DNA of 64,000 nucleotides. It comes from Branchiostoma floridae. Taxonomy: Eukaryota; Chordata; Leptocardii; Amphioxiformes; Branchiostomatidae. The notes beneath the pieces are model-generated. The model was not told where the DNA came from and made no database searches. It worked only from the letters and a program-made list of their open reading frames with translations. This document shows positions 52,754 through 64,000 of this stretch, piece after piece; positions within the stretch are counted from its first letter, which is position 1; every line of letters begins with the position of its first letter. The stretch lies in contig NC_049980.1 of the NCBI RefSeq assembly GCF_000003815.2, forward strand, positions 14,426,405-14,490,404, written 5' to 3'. Position numbers and translations under genes: made by a program.

Positions 52754-55700
52754 TCAAACGAGTCGCTCGTTTGCCTCCCTCACGTTATTAGCGTGTTGGC
52801 GAACTTCGTTCACGATACGTGAGGGAACAGAATTAGTTATGTCCTCCTCACCGCCTGCGGTCACTCTGTGACGTGGTTCTTCTGTGTTTTTATCTTCATC
52901 TTTGTCTTTTTGTTTGGGGACTTGTACATCCACCTCCTCTGTTGTCAGGGTACGCGGTGTGTGATGGGACTCACTGTCCTCGTCTTTCTTGGCGACAGCT
53001 TCCCTTTCTTCGGGGACAGTACCGCCCACCTGTGACGAGAGGTGTGAGTCAGCAGTTACAACAGACACGGATTGAGAAGTAGGCGTACCTGGGTCGTCAG
53101 ACTCAGCCACATGTTTTGGTGTGATCTGTAGCTCCGGCGGTGGAGGTGGGAGATCTTCCACACCTGTAGCCCCCAGTGTACCAGACTCCCCGGGTTCATC
53201 AGTACCCTTACTACTGGAATCGGGAACTTGGTTTTCTGCAGGAATAGCCTTTGCCGCAAGGGGCTTTCCCGGAACTCTGGGAGGAATTGTCTCTCTCAAA
53301 AGGCCGTTTGTTGTTTGTTGCTGGGGCGACTTTTCTGCTGTTGGTTTGGGCTTTTCTAGACGGGTGAGTACTTTGATGTTCTCACAGTACTTAGTGACAT
53401 CAACAGGATGCTTTTCCTTGAATGTTGCCATGACGAGATGATACTGTCTCCGGAGGTCTCCAGCTGCCAGCATCCCCTCTGCCACGCGGAACGACATGTT
53501 ACGTTTGAGCGGAAACTCCAGGAGAATGTTGTCACTTCGCTCCACAGTGGTTGCCAAGACGACGACCTCTGACCTGGTGGCCTCGAAGTACATAACTCCA
53601 TCACCAAACTCCTCCCTGAAAAACAAATAGACGTACATCTAAAAATTACGTATCAGCATCAAGTCCAGCCATTTTTACAAACCACGACGGCTTGGACAGG
53701 AGTTTTGAATTGATAGCGTTAATCGATTGTGTTGCTACAACACAGATGCAATATTACTAAGTTATCATCATCATTATTATACTGAGTCAAAAATATTTAC
53801 ACAAGATCAAGGATATGCAATATACAAAATCTCATTGTACTCATACCGAAACACACGGACAGCCCATTTCCTTGTATTGACATTCGCATCGGAATGTTGG
53901 GCATTGAATGTCTTTCGCTATTGTTGCATGTAAACAGTAGCATGGATAGTGGTAGAATGAGATTATCCCTCCACATTCAATGTCAACAAATCTTCAAAGG
54001 TGCATCCGAATCTAGGATTACCGGTTATTAAGAAGGCGAGGCCACGAACAACAGCTTAGGAGATGGTACGTATACAGTAATCCCTCGTGGTCACGCACGA
54101 CAGGCCTATGTACACGTTAGGCACACATGGGAATACCTGCTTGTTGTGCGGGGCTTTGCTTCATTTTGCGAGTGAAATTGGATACATTCTACACAAATAA
54201 ATAAAGTGATGCACAAGTAAAATAGCCAAATCTTTCCTAGTTATTGCCATTCTCTTTACCAAAATCGTGTTTTGAGACAAACTGTTTGGGTCGGTTCTTC
54301 ATAAAGAATGTCACGTTCTACAAGGTGCTTTGGTAACGACCTTAACCGTGAGACCAAGGAGGTTCTTTAACCTCCTTGGTGGCACACACTTGGGGTACAT
54401 CAATGTTTTTAGTCGGGAACTGCAAGCACCAAATTTTCGAATGGATCCCGTTCTGTCATACCAATATTAGGATTGAAGCGTTTGGTCTCTACGCCGTCGA
54501 ATAGATAAATGTAGTTTCTCTTTTGAGCTGGTGTGTCGGAACGTGTCTTTCTTTGAAGGTGACATCTGTGTATTTCTGATGATTCGCATTTTTCCGTCAT
54601 GTTGTTATATTCTATTTAAGATATTCCACCACAGAGTTTGAGTGTTTTACCTTGAGATTGTCTTCGGTCGCTGGCCACTGACGAGGCGAACTGTCAGAGG
54701 AAGCGGGAACTTCCGGACGATTTCTTCAGCCGTCAAGTGCGTGGTGAGGTCAACTCTGTCCGGCTGGCCGGGCCCGCCCGTGCTGAACCTGGCCTTCAGA
54801 GTAAAGGGGAGCTGGATTCGCTTTCCGTCCTTTTTCCTGACCTAGAAAGTGACAAGCAAAAGTTACAAATGAAGTGCCACTTGTATCATGCCTGTGTGTA
54901 TCATTTACGCCTTTTGATAAATCACACAAACAAATATGAATGAAGTTTATATGTGATATTTCCACTTTTGTTAATAGGAGAAAGTCTGGTTAAAAAGTTC
55001 GTGCCAGCAGGAGACTTACTTCATGTACGTAGACTTGTGGTGTATACATGTGGCAGAGACATAGAAAACGTACTTGTGGCAAGAACAGTGATTGACATTA
55101 TGGATTGTAACATAAGATACATTCAAATACTAGTGCTGACTGAGTTCTGATGATATCATCGGTCTATGATAAAACAACGATGTAGCATAAACGTAGAGAT
55201 CTGTAACCCTATGATCATGAGGCCAAAGTTTTGCTTAAAACAAAACAAAACAACCAGTGAAGACATCAAATATTTAGAGTAAAGAATGATCTCCTGGCAA
55301 TCTGGTTTGACATGAACGTAAGATCGACAGTTAACATTGACCGTGTGAGCACTTTTGACTTGTAGCAGCTGCTGTAAGTTGCAGGGCCGGTAAGTTGCTC
55401 CGATGAAGTTTTAACCGGACAAACATGACATGAAGACAAGAATTAGAAATAAGTCGCAAAAATTGTGGGAAGATGAAGAGACATGATAGAAGATGGACAC
55501 TCAGCTGTCCACCGGGCGGTACCGGGCAATGCTCTTACATGAGGTCTGATAACGGTTCGGAGAGCATGGATGTACGTGTAATATGTACACGTCATCTCAC
55601 ATCATATTTGGGCTTAACTGACACGCCTTTTCAAAGACTTATTCAAAGACTTATTCACGTACATGGGGTATAAAGAACATCTCAGTAAGAAACCCAAACA

Positions 55701-56898
55701 GTTACATGCACATGTATAGCAATATCACTGAACTAATACCGAGTATGACCAATGCTTCTGTACTACTGCTTTTATGTCATGAATTCAATGATGTATCACA
55801 GGTGTACACAGATGGAGCACCGTAAGCGGGTATCTCACTGAACTGCACCAACTGGCGCCAATCAGCGCCACTCGGACGCGGGGAAATTTGTTACTTGAAA
55901 TTGCGAATTTTTTTAATTGCAATAATCAAAATGGTTCACACGGACGCTAAACCGTGAACTTCTTTTCATCACTTCAATTTTCTTTTTTATTAATTCTTAA
56001 TCATTGCACAGTGGTTTTCAGTTCATTGCCAACAGTGCGATTTCCAATAAAGTTACTAAGTTATTGTATTGAAACTGAGAATGGACATTTTTGTTTGGCT
56101 CATCTAGACTTAAGCAAATGCGTCGCACGTCGGTGTAGTGTGGCCGCAAGAGAAGTTGGCCCAAATTTGCAAAGTTGACTCAATTTTGAATTGCACTTTG
56201 GCTCAGTAAAAACATGTAATTGGTGGGAAAATTTCCTGGTAAGCCCCGTTTTGTTTCCACCGGCCCCACCAGTTATATGACAGAAAAAAAATACACAGAA
56301 AACGAAATATCCTATACAGAATGCTTACCACTTCTAGGTATCTTGGCGGTTCTTTTTTCTTGAATATACCGAGGAATGATTTTCGTTTCTCCTTTTGCTG
56401 CCGTGCTACGACAATACCGAGCGGCCGGAGCTCATCGTTTTCCGAGACCACGACGGGGTTAGTCCCGCGGGACGACACACTGTCACTTGGCTTCACCTCG
56501 CTCATGAGCAGTATCGAATCCTCCCGAATGTCTTCCCGGGCAAAGATCTTGGACGGAAACACGTTGGCTACCTGTTTTACATTCTCGAACGATCTGGAGA
56601 CGTTTGGGCCGCGCAGCATCTGAAACTTGCCCGGATACTTTAGCGGAATGGCTAGCCTGGGACCGGTATCTTTGCGGTCCCTTTTCAATAGTCGAGCCAT
56701 GATTTTGCTGGCCCTTGTCGCGTCCTGTAGTAAAACGACCTCGCTCTCTGTGCAGGCCTGTGGTCCCAGGGCCTTGTATGTGTCGGGAGTGATTCTGGTG
56801 AGCTGTGGGAATTTGTACTGCGCTTCAATGTCCGAAAGGCGCATCTCGGTGTCGCTCCAAGCCAGAGAGTCTAGCGACGTGCTGTCTGCCGCAGCCAT
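52754..56898 (-). CDS. CABIT-domain adaptor protein, GAREM/THEMIS-like
   Basis: Three exons, 56329-56898, 54651-54841 and 52754-53615, total 1,623 bases, closing exactly on 540 residues. Start chosen at AACATGGCT (MAAADSTSLDSL), because the following residues align with the N-terminus of GAREM; an upstream in-frame ATG would add 19 residues. Seen: YKFPQLTRI near residue 35, IPLKYPGKFQML near 115, VANVFPSKIF near 145, LRPLGIVVAR near 165, a Lys-rich loop with FLGIFKKK, then LPFTLKARFST in exon 2 and VVVLATTVERSDNILLEFPL in exon 3. This order matches the CABIT module of GAREM/THEMIS, which are GRB2-binding signalling adaptors. After about residue 300 it is low-complexity, Pro/Glu-rich with PPPPPELQ near 415. 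I see no SAM domain, which GAREM has at its C-terminus. Confidence 0.78.
54353..54380. other. perfect 12-base hairpin
   Basis: ACCAAGGAGGTT, four-base loop CTTT, AACCTCCTTGGT. Lies in the intron before the last exon of the CABIT gene; function unknown. Confidence 0.6.
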
Positions 56899-58946
56899 GT
56901 TGGGTTCAGTCCCCGGTGGAGGGTTGCCTACAATTGTATACCAGTCCATCCACAAAACCTCACAATCACGCTAACAATAGCAGCGGCTGAATGAAGAAAG
57001 GTTGGGTGCTACCATTTCACAGAAGGGATGCCGACTAAAACCGACGGCAAATATATACACTAGTATACACCGCCTTGCCTTATTCCTGGTATGGCTAGCA
57101 ACAATCACCACTTGTTAATTCCTGAAACATACCGCAGATTAGCACCGATTCGCCATGGGTCGGCAATGTTGAAAGCTGTTAATGTGCATTTTCCACCTCA
57201 ATATAGACTATCCGACTGCATTGCCAACGCCATACCTTTTTTCTCAACCCAGTGGAAATAACCGACCCTTTTAGCTTCAGCCTAGGCTTTTGGGCGTAAG
57301 CATGTCTAAAGATGCTATTTTGGTGACAGTAGCCTGTCGACACCCCTAAATTTTCTAGCGAACTGGAAGACGCAGCATTAAATATAGATGATAGGACAAC
57401 AATGGCGAATGATGACGAAAATGCCGGCGATTAAGAGGCTTTTACATGTGTGTTTGTAAATCTAAAAGGTACGGTACAATAATATTCAGCGTTCAATGGA
57501 TATCGCCAAAATATAGATAACATTTCAGGAAATTTGTTTTCATACATAGCCGAAGCTAATTCTTTATGAAACCTTTTTAGGTTGTCTCATTAAAAATATA
57601 TCTGAGTATAACTATGCACCTGGTCTAATGTACGCGGCACCTATAGGGCGGTCCTTTGTTCCAGTCGTTATGAATGATGAGTAATAAGTAATAAGTGTAG
57701 ACACAAACTCTGGGATCACTCCTACTTCAAGGGCTTCACACATCCGTCACTAAGACCATTGTTTGATAACCTTGATGCAGTCTACCATGAAATAACGGTG
57801 AATAAACGTAATAACTACACAAATCCGATACTTGTCAGGGTTATAAATAGATGTGATTTTATAACGATTGGTTTGCGCAAGGAGGTTCAAAGTGTTTCAG
57901 CTTCATTGGTTTGCGACACAGATCACCTGTAACTTTTGTTTCAAGTGCCAAATACGCACGCACGCGGGTCAAGTGTAGTCTCTACCAGACTCCGGATCGC
58001 TGGAAAAATCGTAGAAATTGTACAAATAGAGTAATATGCCTGCCAGAGGAATATAGCCGGCTATATTCCTCTGGCCGGCTATATTCCTCTGGCCGGCATA
58101 CTCCCCTATCATACGGTACCATTTCTACGATTTTCCAGCGATCCGGAGTCTGGTAGAGACTAGCTCAAATGGACAATACCCACTATGATTACGTTTATCG
58201 TATCTTTAGTCGAGGCTCCGGCCACCAGACTAACAACGCTGGTTATAGCCGGGAGAACTATTTTGCCAGGGGAGTTAGGCCACCATAAGGATTCAATGTC
58301 CAGCGGAAGATAAAATGTGGCTTCCCTCTGACGGATTCTCCTGGCCAATCATCCACCCTATTTCTGCAGAATTCTACTCTCTGTATCCACGTAGGGAAGG
58401 CCTGACGGTGGCCAGTATATTTCATGGTGTATATTTAGTATGTTTTTACACCACATAAAAAAGATGCAACACGCCGAAATTCGCTAGAAGGCGCCCATAA
58501 ACATGTACCTTGCATAACTGCTGACCGTTCACTTATACAACATTACCTTAAGTAGGAGTCATTCTTTGGTCGATATGATAAGATAAAGGTCACTTGTATT
58601 TACAGGTTATCATTCAGTTTTCAAAAGTCAGCCATTTTGTGTTGCAATTTGTGTCGCAATATACAGTACTTACTAATATAACGGCTTGCGGTTGCTATTT
58701 AATTGCTTTCCAATACCGTACATCCTCCCATGACATGTCACGGTTATGTCTCATGGGGCCTCCTGTATAGTATTCTTTTATGCTATCTTATTCATTTGCA
58801 TTTAGCCATAATGATTCATAAAGTGATAGATTATACCAAGAACGTTTTATAACGTCCTTTGATTATACACATGTACAGCGCATAGTAACTGCGATTGACA
58901 AAATGCAATATTGATTGTGTCCCTAACCAACATTTGAGGCAGAGTA
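56899..58946. other. intergenic, CABIT promoter side
   Basis: Upstream of the CABIT start codon. Apart from the foldback element at 57976-58162, no gene is recognised. Confidence 0.4.
57976..58162. mobile_element. foldback element with 47-base arms
   Basis: Outer arms TAGTCTCTACCAGACTCCGG... and inverse run for about 47 bases with few mismatches; the centre holds direct and inverted copies of GCCGGCTATATTCCTCTGG. Probably a MITE or foldback element. Intergenic, upstream of the CABIT gene. Confidence 0.7.
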
Positions 58947-59017
58947 TCCCATGTGGTCTAGTGGTTAGGATTCGTGGCTTTCACCCACGCGGCCCGGGTT
59001 CGATTCCCGGCATGGGA
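58947..59017 (+). tRNA. tRNA-Glu (anticodon UUC)
   Basis: Seven-base acceptor stem TCCCATG/CATGGGA, D arm with GTGGTCTAGTGGTTAGGAT, anticodon stem CGTGG/CCACG with loop CTTTCAC (anticodon TTC), T arm GGTTCGATTCC. Box A and box B are intact; a TTTT run at 59027-59030 fits Pol III termination. No intron; CCA is not encoded, as usual in eukaryotes. Confidence 0.95.
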
Positions 59018-62000
59018 AGTCTACGATTTTGGGAAAGAGTTTAATCTATTTCCCGGATGCCTTTCACGGAAATCAAAACGTTATACGTACGGTGCTCGTT
59101 TTGGGGCTTCGTATGATTCTTCCCTGTTTTTCTATGTCCCTTTTTACAATCCAGCTGAGAATATTGTATTTCATTGCTAATCATTTTCAATTTTCAAAAG
59201 GGGAATCGTATGATGCCTATTTGCCCCCTGCCTAATCCCGACTAGGCAGAGAGGGGGTCTGTATTGGGAACAGCATTGACGTAAAGATGTACATGGGTGA
59301 TTATTGATATTATAAGATGCTAATCATGTAAATCTAATTCTCATAATCAATAAGGAGACTTCATGAATACAATTGCGTTCCAAAATATAACTGTTTAAAC
59401 ATATGACATAGAAGTATATAACTGAGATATGAATGAATTATATGATATGAATTATGCATATGGAGACGTAATTTGCATAATCGTGGAGAAACTGTTACAT
59501 GTATAGTTCCATGGACGGTACACACAAACACAAACACTCTTCTCAGTAACCTTCTCGTGTGCGGTTTGGTGACATGAGCTTTTACTGTACATTGTGTGTA
59601 CATCTCTAGAAAAGAGTCGCTTCGTCCTTTCAGATGGGGCCGTCCTCAGTCTATCAAGTAGCAGTGATTATCTTTGCCAAGAAGATTATTTTTTAGGTTA
59701 TGCTAGTGTAGAGCAGCTCTGTTGTGGGTGCATATTTAGGTCAAAGGCATACTTGAAGCTGTGGAAGCTCGGGTTGGATCTGGTATTTTGACTAGCTCGA
59801 AATGACCTGTCATTTTGCGCTGGTACTGCAGCGGACTGAGTGTTTATTTGCGGAAAACATAACAGTAGAGGCGGGATATATCATTAGAAAATGATATTCG
59901 TCTTCAACACTATCTTGACATGAAGGACATTATCGCTGGTTGGCTGGTATGTTTCAAGAGCTTGATGCTTCCGGTTTGGGTGCATAACCTTGGTATTGGA
60001 CAAGTGGATTGTTTCTAGTAAGCTACATGTATGTTCCTCAAGAGCAGTGTTTATCTAATTACATGTTTTCTATTCCGCATCATGTCCTTTTCCAAACATG
60101 CCCCACGAATCGGGCAAGTGCTGCTAAACGACCATTTGATGTGTATAATCAACATAAAAACGCCTACCCAATTTCACTTCTTGTTTCTATCCATTGCCTT
60201 CAATGGACCGAAACTGAGCGAGCCTTGTTTTCGTTCCTCTTTCTATGACATTATGTAAGGTACTTGGCAGAGATAGTGGACCTTTCCGCCACCCTGTCCA
60301 CAGCTGAAGTGCTGTTTAAAACTCCACCAAAAGGTAGGTGTGTGTGGTGTCGTATCTGATTCTAAAAGGTGGCTTTATATCTAGCTTTTCTTGTTGTTGT
60401 GAAAAAAAACGTATTGTGTTGGAAAAGCGTGATAGATACATTGACATGTGATGGCGATCGTGGAAGTCGCATTATTTCGCCAGCAGAAAGGAGCAATTCC
60501 CAGGTAAAAAGTGAAATAGAGGAGTGTTATCCAACTGCTTTCTCAATGAGATAAGATAACACCCCATCTATCCCATTTTACCACTAGATACATGCGATGG
60601 AAAACAGGTTTCTTGTTCTATCTTCATGAGAACCGGGCAGCTAGGACAGTTTATTCGGTGGCCCAAGACAGTTAGGCCCGCCGAGCCTGTTGGCTCCCCG
60701 AACAAAACTCCGAACAAAACTCGCTAGCTACCCGGTCCTGTCTGGCTCCCAGGGTATGAATGTGCGCAATGTAATGGTTGTTATTTTTCAATAAAACTTT
60801 TTAAGCCCTGTATACGGACTCGGTATTGTGGTTCATTTGAGCAAGTTAACGTTGTTGAATTTTGGACCGAAACCGGTCCCGTGCACCAGCTACTTTTTGC
60901 TGAATAATGATGAAGCAAGGAGCACATGTACAGTCGGGTCTAGTCCGACACGGTTACATAGGACAGCAGTTAGAGTGAATAGAGTCGGTCCAAATGTAGA
61001 TAGCGTGCCAACCTCTCACACTATTAGCGCTAGTTATCATTGCCAAGTAGATTAATTTTGACATGCCTATATTATCTTCGCCAAGAACATCATGTTTTCG
61101 GCATCGTTCGTCTGTCTGTTTGTGTGTCTGTCTGTCAACACGATAACTCTAGAAAGCCTGGATCGGGGATTGTCTTGATACTTGGTATGTGGGTAGGTGT
61201 TGGTAAGACGTTCAAATGATCGCCATTTTGCCCCCCCCCCCCCTCTTAGCGGCTTTCTGTGGTACTACAACAGAATTTCCGCTTTTGGTGTCTTGTGATC
61301 TGGTCAAGCTATGGTCAAGATTTTCGGTTGGTAGATAGCTTGTTGTGTAGTCGCGATAAGCTGAGTTTGCGCCCTCTAGCAATATTCTTTGGAACTAGAG
61401 GGGGCTTACAGTTGCAGACTTCTAAACAGGTCAAGAGGGGATGAATAATATTTTCATGATTTTTGATCAGTAGGCTATAGGTAGCTTTAATGAATCCCAG
61501 TGTAATGGTATGCTGATTGTGCAAATTAGTACTTGATTTACTATCAGCTTCCTTTAGAACTCCTGCTCTGTGTTTGTTAGTGAGTTTGTGAACAGAATAG
61601 CTCAATAGATACGTATTTGTATGTTGATAAAGTGATAAGTTACATTTAACAATGAATACCACGGAGTATGAAACTCGCGCAGTATTGAAGTCATTGAAGA
61701 AATATTCTTTATCAATTCCAATTGTTAAGATTTAGTCATTTGACATTTGTCATTTTCCACTTTAAAAATTCTACCTAGGTCCTGGACTGCGTGTTGAGAA
61801 CCCGCCGACAGCTGGTACATATTTGTCAGTGAATTCAAGCTTTCAGCAAAAAGCTCCTTTGTGAAATACAAAATAACAGTGACCGTGGGCTTGTACAAAA
61901 GACACAACTGCAAGAGAAAGTACCATCTTGGTCCTACGGAGAGGAAAAATATCGATCCGCTGTAAGACAGTTGGTGCTCCCAATTTTGGTTGCCTCAGGC

Positions 62001-62136
62001 AAGATACGAAACCACGCAAGGGCCAAGAACCGGAACCGTGAAATCTCACGTGAGCCGTTAAGAAATACGGAAAACAGGAACAAATACGTACCACTGGTCC
62101 TTCGTTTCACAAATTCATCCATAGTCAAACTCAAGC
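59018..62136. other. gene-poor stretch with repeats
   Basis: Short ORFs without motifs and at least one dispersed repeat (61060-61440). No gene supported. Confidence 0.4.
61060..61440. repeat. probable dispersed repeat with C-run
   Basis: Starts with CTTCGCCAAGAACATCATGTTTTCGG, then GTCTGTCTGT and a CCCCCCCCCC run at about 61230-61243. A similar opening (CTTTGCCAAGAAGATTATTTT) occurs at 59671. No coding potential recognised. Confidence 0.35.
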
Positions 62137-62526
62137 ATGGAACTTAAAATTATAACAAGTGTGATAGGTGCACTTTTCTTTTCGTCATGCGGTGTTTCTG
62201 TGAGTTTCGACCCGCATTGTGATTACATTGAAGACCTGGTCATCACCCCACATTCAACGGTGTATACTTACAACTGCACATTGCGTACGAATGAGCCGTT
62301 TAAACACTGCGCTTTTGACGTCTGCCCAAGCACAACGACGTTGGATTCATTCTTTAATCGCCAGAAGTTCAGTACGTTAGTTGTGTGTTGTATTCTTCCA
62401 ATCTGGGCGGGAGAAACACTACAAAATCGATCCATCACTGTTGAAGAATTATACATGCATGGCTGTCTCGATTCAAAGTCCACAGTAACCTATACCCACT
62501 GCGCACACATTGGATCATCCGTATGA
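62137..62526 (+). CDS. uncertain secreted cysteine-rich ORF
   Basis: 129-codon ORF with a plausible signal peptide (MELKIITSVIGALFFSSCGV) and about ten later cysteines; a stretch ITVEELYMHGC is faintly leucine-rich-repeat-like. I do not recognise the family. The last 15 or so codons lie inside a sequence that is repeated 341 bases downstream, so the true exon may end earlier by splicing or the C-terminus may derive from an inserted repeat. Confidence 0.3.
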   Translation: MELKIITSVIGALFFSSCGVSVSFDPHCDYIEDLVITPHSTVYTYNCTLRTNEPFKHCAFDVCPSTTTLDSFFNRQKFSTLVVCCILPIWAGETLQNRSITVEELYMHGCLDSKSTVTYTHCAHIGSSV

Positions 62527-62884
62527 GTAATGGGGACAGCGCCGGAGTCGCGCAACGGAGCCTGACTAGTCCTCACAGCCTATAAAGACTGTGAATGGGT
62601 GGGTGGGTGGGAAGGCAGAAACTCATGCTTTATCAAACATGCCCCCGGTTGCCTCGCCTTTCCGCAACCTCTTCCCTAAACTCCTTCGTCAGTCTCCGTC
62701 GTGCTCCTCCGGCAAGTGTCGGACGAGTCCGCTGTACTGGCAGTGGGCACTCCGCCTCTCGTGTACTTATATGGTGTGAACAGGTGTACTCATTAGTCTG
62801 ATCCAATCAGTGCGCAATGGGAATAGTAACCTATACCCACTGCGCACACATTGGATCATCCGTATGAGTAATGGGGACAGCGCC
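62484..62884. repeat. 60-base direct repeat enclosing an inverted-repeat element
   Basis: The 60 bases beginning AGTAACCTATACCCACTGCG at 62484-62543 recur at 62825-62884. Just before the second copy, 62782-62823 holds a diverged inverse (ATTGGATCA/TGATCCAAT, GCGCA). This suggests one MITE with inverted ends followed directly by a second, partial copy, both next to TAA. Confidence 0.5.
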
Positions 62885-64000
62885 TCCGTCGCGCTACCTG
62901 TCCCCCCTGTCCTCATATGGTGTTGTCCTACCCCTTACTTCCCTTACTTCACATCCATACCCCCTCTCTCATTAACCCATTCTCATCCCCTTCCTCCATC
63001 ACTTCATTTGTTTCTACCAAACTGTCAATCGTCTTATTTTTTCCCTTATACATCATAAAAACGATGCTTATGAAACACTTGTTCAACTTAATTGCTTTAA
63101 TAGTCAAGTGCCTTGCAAAATGCGGCTCCGCCTTTCTGTCCTTCATCAGATACTATCAGAGCCAATCTTTTATTCAGTAAGGCTCTCGCAGGCAAACACA
63201 CGCACCCCGAAATTCGACCTTATTACACAGGCTCTACCAATAACCACATAAGCCCATAAGAACAACAGCCGCATACAAGCATTGACGTTTTACAACATGT
63301 TCGTAGCATAAACAATTGATTAAGAATCATCATAGGACAGCAATAGCGCGTTACAGCTGCGCGCAATAACGACTAAGCGATGAAGGTACTATTGGGTAAT
63401 TTCCTTATTATAAAAACGGATGGCGCAATGAAAGAAGGACTTTCTACGTGAGAGTCCCGTGACTCCTGTTCTAGTAGGTGGTACCAATTTCTGCAGGGGG
63501 GTGGTCCTCCCTGAGCATGCGTTCGAAGGGGAAGCTGTACCGCCGCCTCCTCCCGTCTCACTTTCAGTGTCAGTGTGGTCACCGAGGTCGGGTCAACAGA
63601 TGCAAGTAGCGTAGTCTGCGTGATGCTCTGCTTATCATTGAAAAGACTTGTTCAACGAAGGTTTAGTTTCTTGTCCCTGTAGAACCCTAGTGCCTTGGCA
63701 CAGTCAACAGACGGGACTAGCTGGCCTCCAAGAGTGATCATAGGTGGAGTTAGAACAGAGATGCTGAAACAGATCTGAAGAAGTAGAATCTCTCTACCGT
63801 TCAGTGCCATCCTAGTACGTTGCTCACAATTTAGCGAAAACCACAGTGGAGTACCAACTGTTTTGTGATATATATTACAACATACAAGCCAAACATACGA
63901 ACACTCATAAGTCGCAACATGGCGACTTTCCCTAGTTGCCTGACAAGCCGTGCCCTGTTCAATCCAAGATCACCTAACATGCTGACTAACACCCCGATCG
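62885..64000. other. gene-poor right end
   Basis: Starts with a pyrimidine-rich tract (about 62900-63050). An open minus-strand stretch at 63373-63582 could be an exon fragment, but nothing confirms it. Confidence 0.35.

Noticed and set aside
52873-53441. Plus-strand ORFs opposite the CABIT gene's last exon
   Set aside because: Antisense shadows of a Pro/Glu-rich coding exon.
1-64000. A novel defence or gene-cluster system
   Set aside because: I looked on both strands and found only the CSMD gene, the CABIT gene, one tRNA and mobile DNA; nothing supports an undescribed multi-gene system.

Overview
The window is animal genomic DNA: many small exons with canonical GT/AG splice sites, long AT-rich introns, DNA-transposon fragments, a non-LTR retrotransposon and four assembly gaps of N. 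The gene content and its vertebrate-like but compact layout point to an invertebrate chordate, most likely amphioxus (Branchiostoma). That assignment is an inference. No prokaryotic or viral system is present.

The dominant feature is one minus-strand gene with its start codon at 50002 and stop codon at 3817. I traced 67 coding exons by hand. All exon-exon phases agree, apart from one exon that must lie in the N gap at 43825-44227. The product is a type I membrane protein of about 3,600 residues. It has a signal peptide, 14 CUB domains alternating with 13 sushi (CCP) domains, 15 further tandem sushi domains, a membrane-proximal non-sushi module, one transmembrane helix and a tail of about 84 residues with a FENPCY motif. 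Fourteen CUB and 28 sushi domains in this order is the architecture of vertebrate CSMD1/2/3, so I call it a CSMD ortholog, here packed into 46 kb.

Upstream on the same strand (52754-56898) is a three-exon gene for a 540-residue CABIT-domain protein resembling GAREM/THEMIS adaptors. Large CSMD intron 1 (45698-49950) contains a candidate separate first exon at 46827-47036, with a good Kozak context and an ETS motif about 95 bases upstream. A tRNA-Glu(UUC) gene lies on the plus strand at 58947-59017. A short secreted ORF at 62137-62526 is uncertain. The two flanks, 1-2.8 kb and about 57-64 kb, are otherwise gene-poor.

The CSMD introns are a catalogue of mobile DNA. They hold a hAT-type MITE with an intact 8-bp target duplication (4452-4803) and a Tc1-like element with about 250-bp inverted repeats and a decayed transposase (12511-13774). 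A MITE with perfect 42-bp arms lies at 19212-19393, and a 60-bp minisatellite of about 18 units at 27186-28267. There is also a Harbinger-like MITE with TTA duplication (35185-35567), a dead 5'-truncated non-LTR retrotransposon lacking the catalytic YADD-type box (36095-38660), and a TA-flanked mariner-like MITE inserted in a small tandem array (41011-42093). All lie within introns or in the 3' flanking introns, and none interrupts an exon I could identify.
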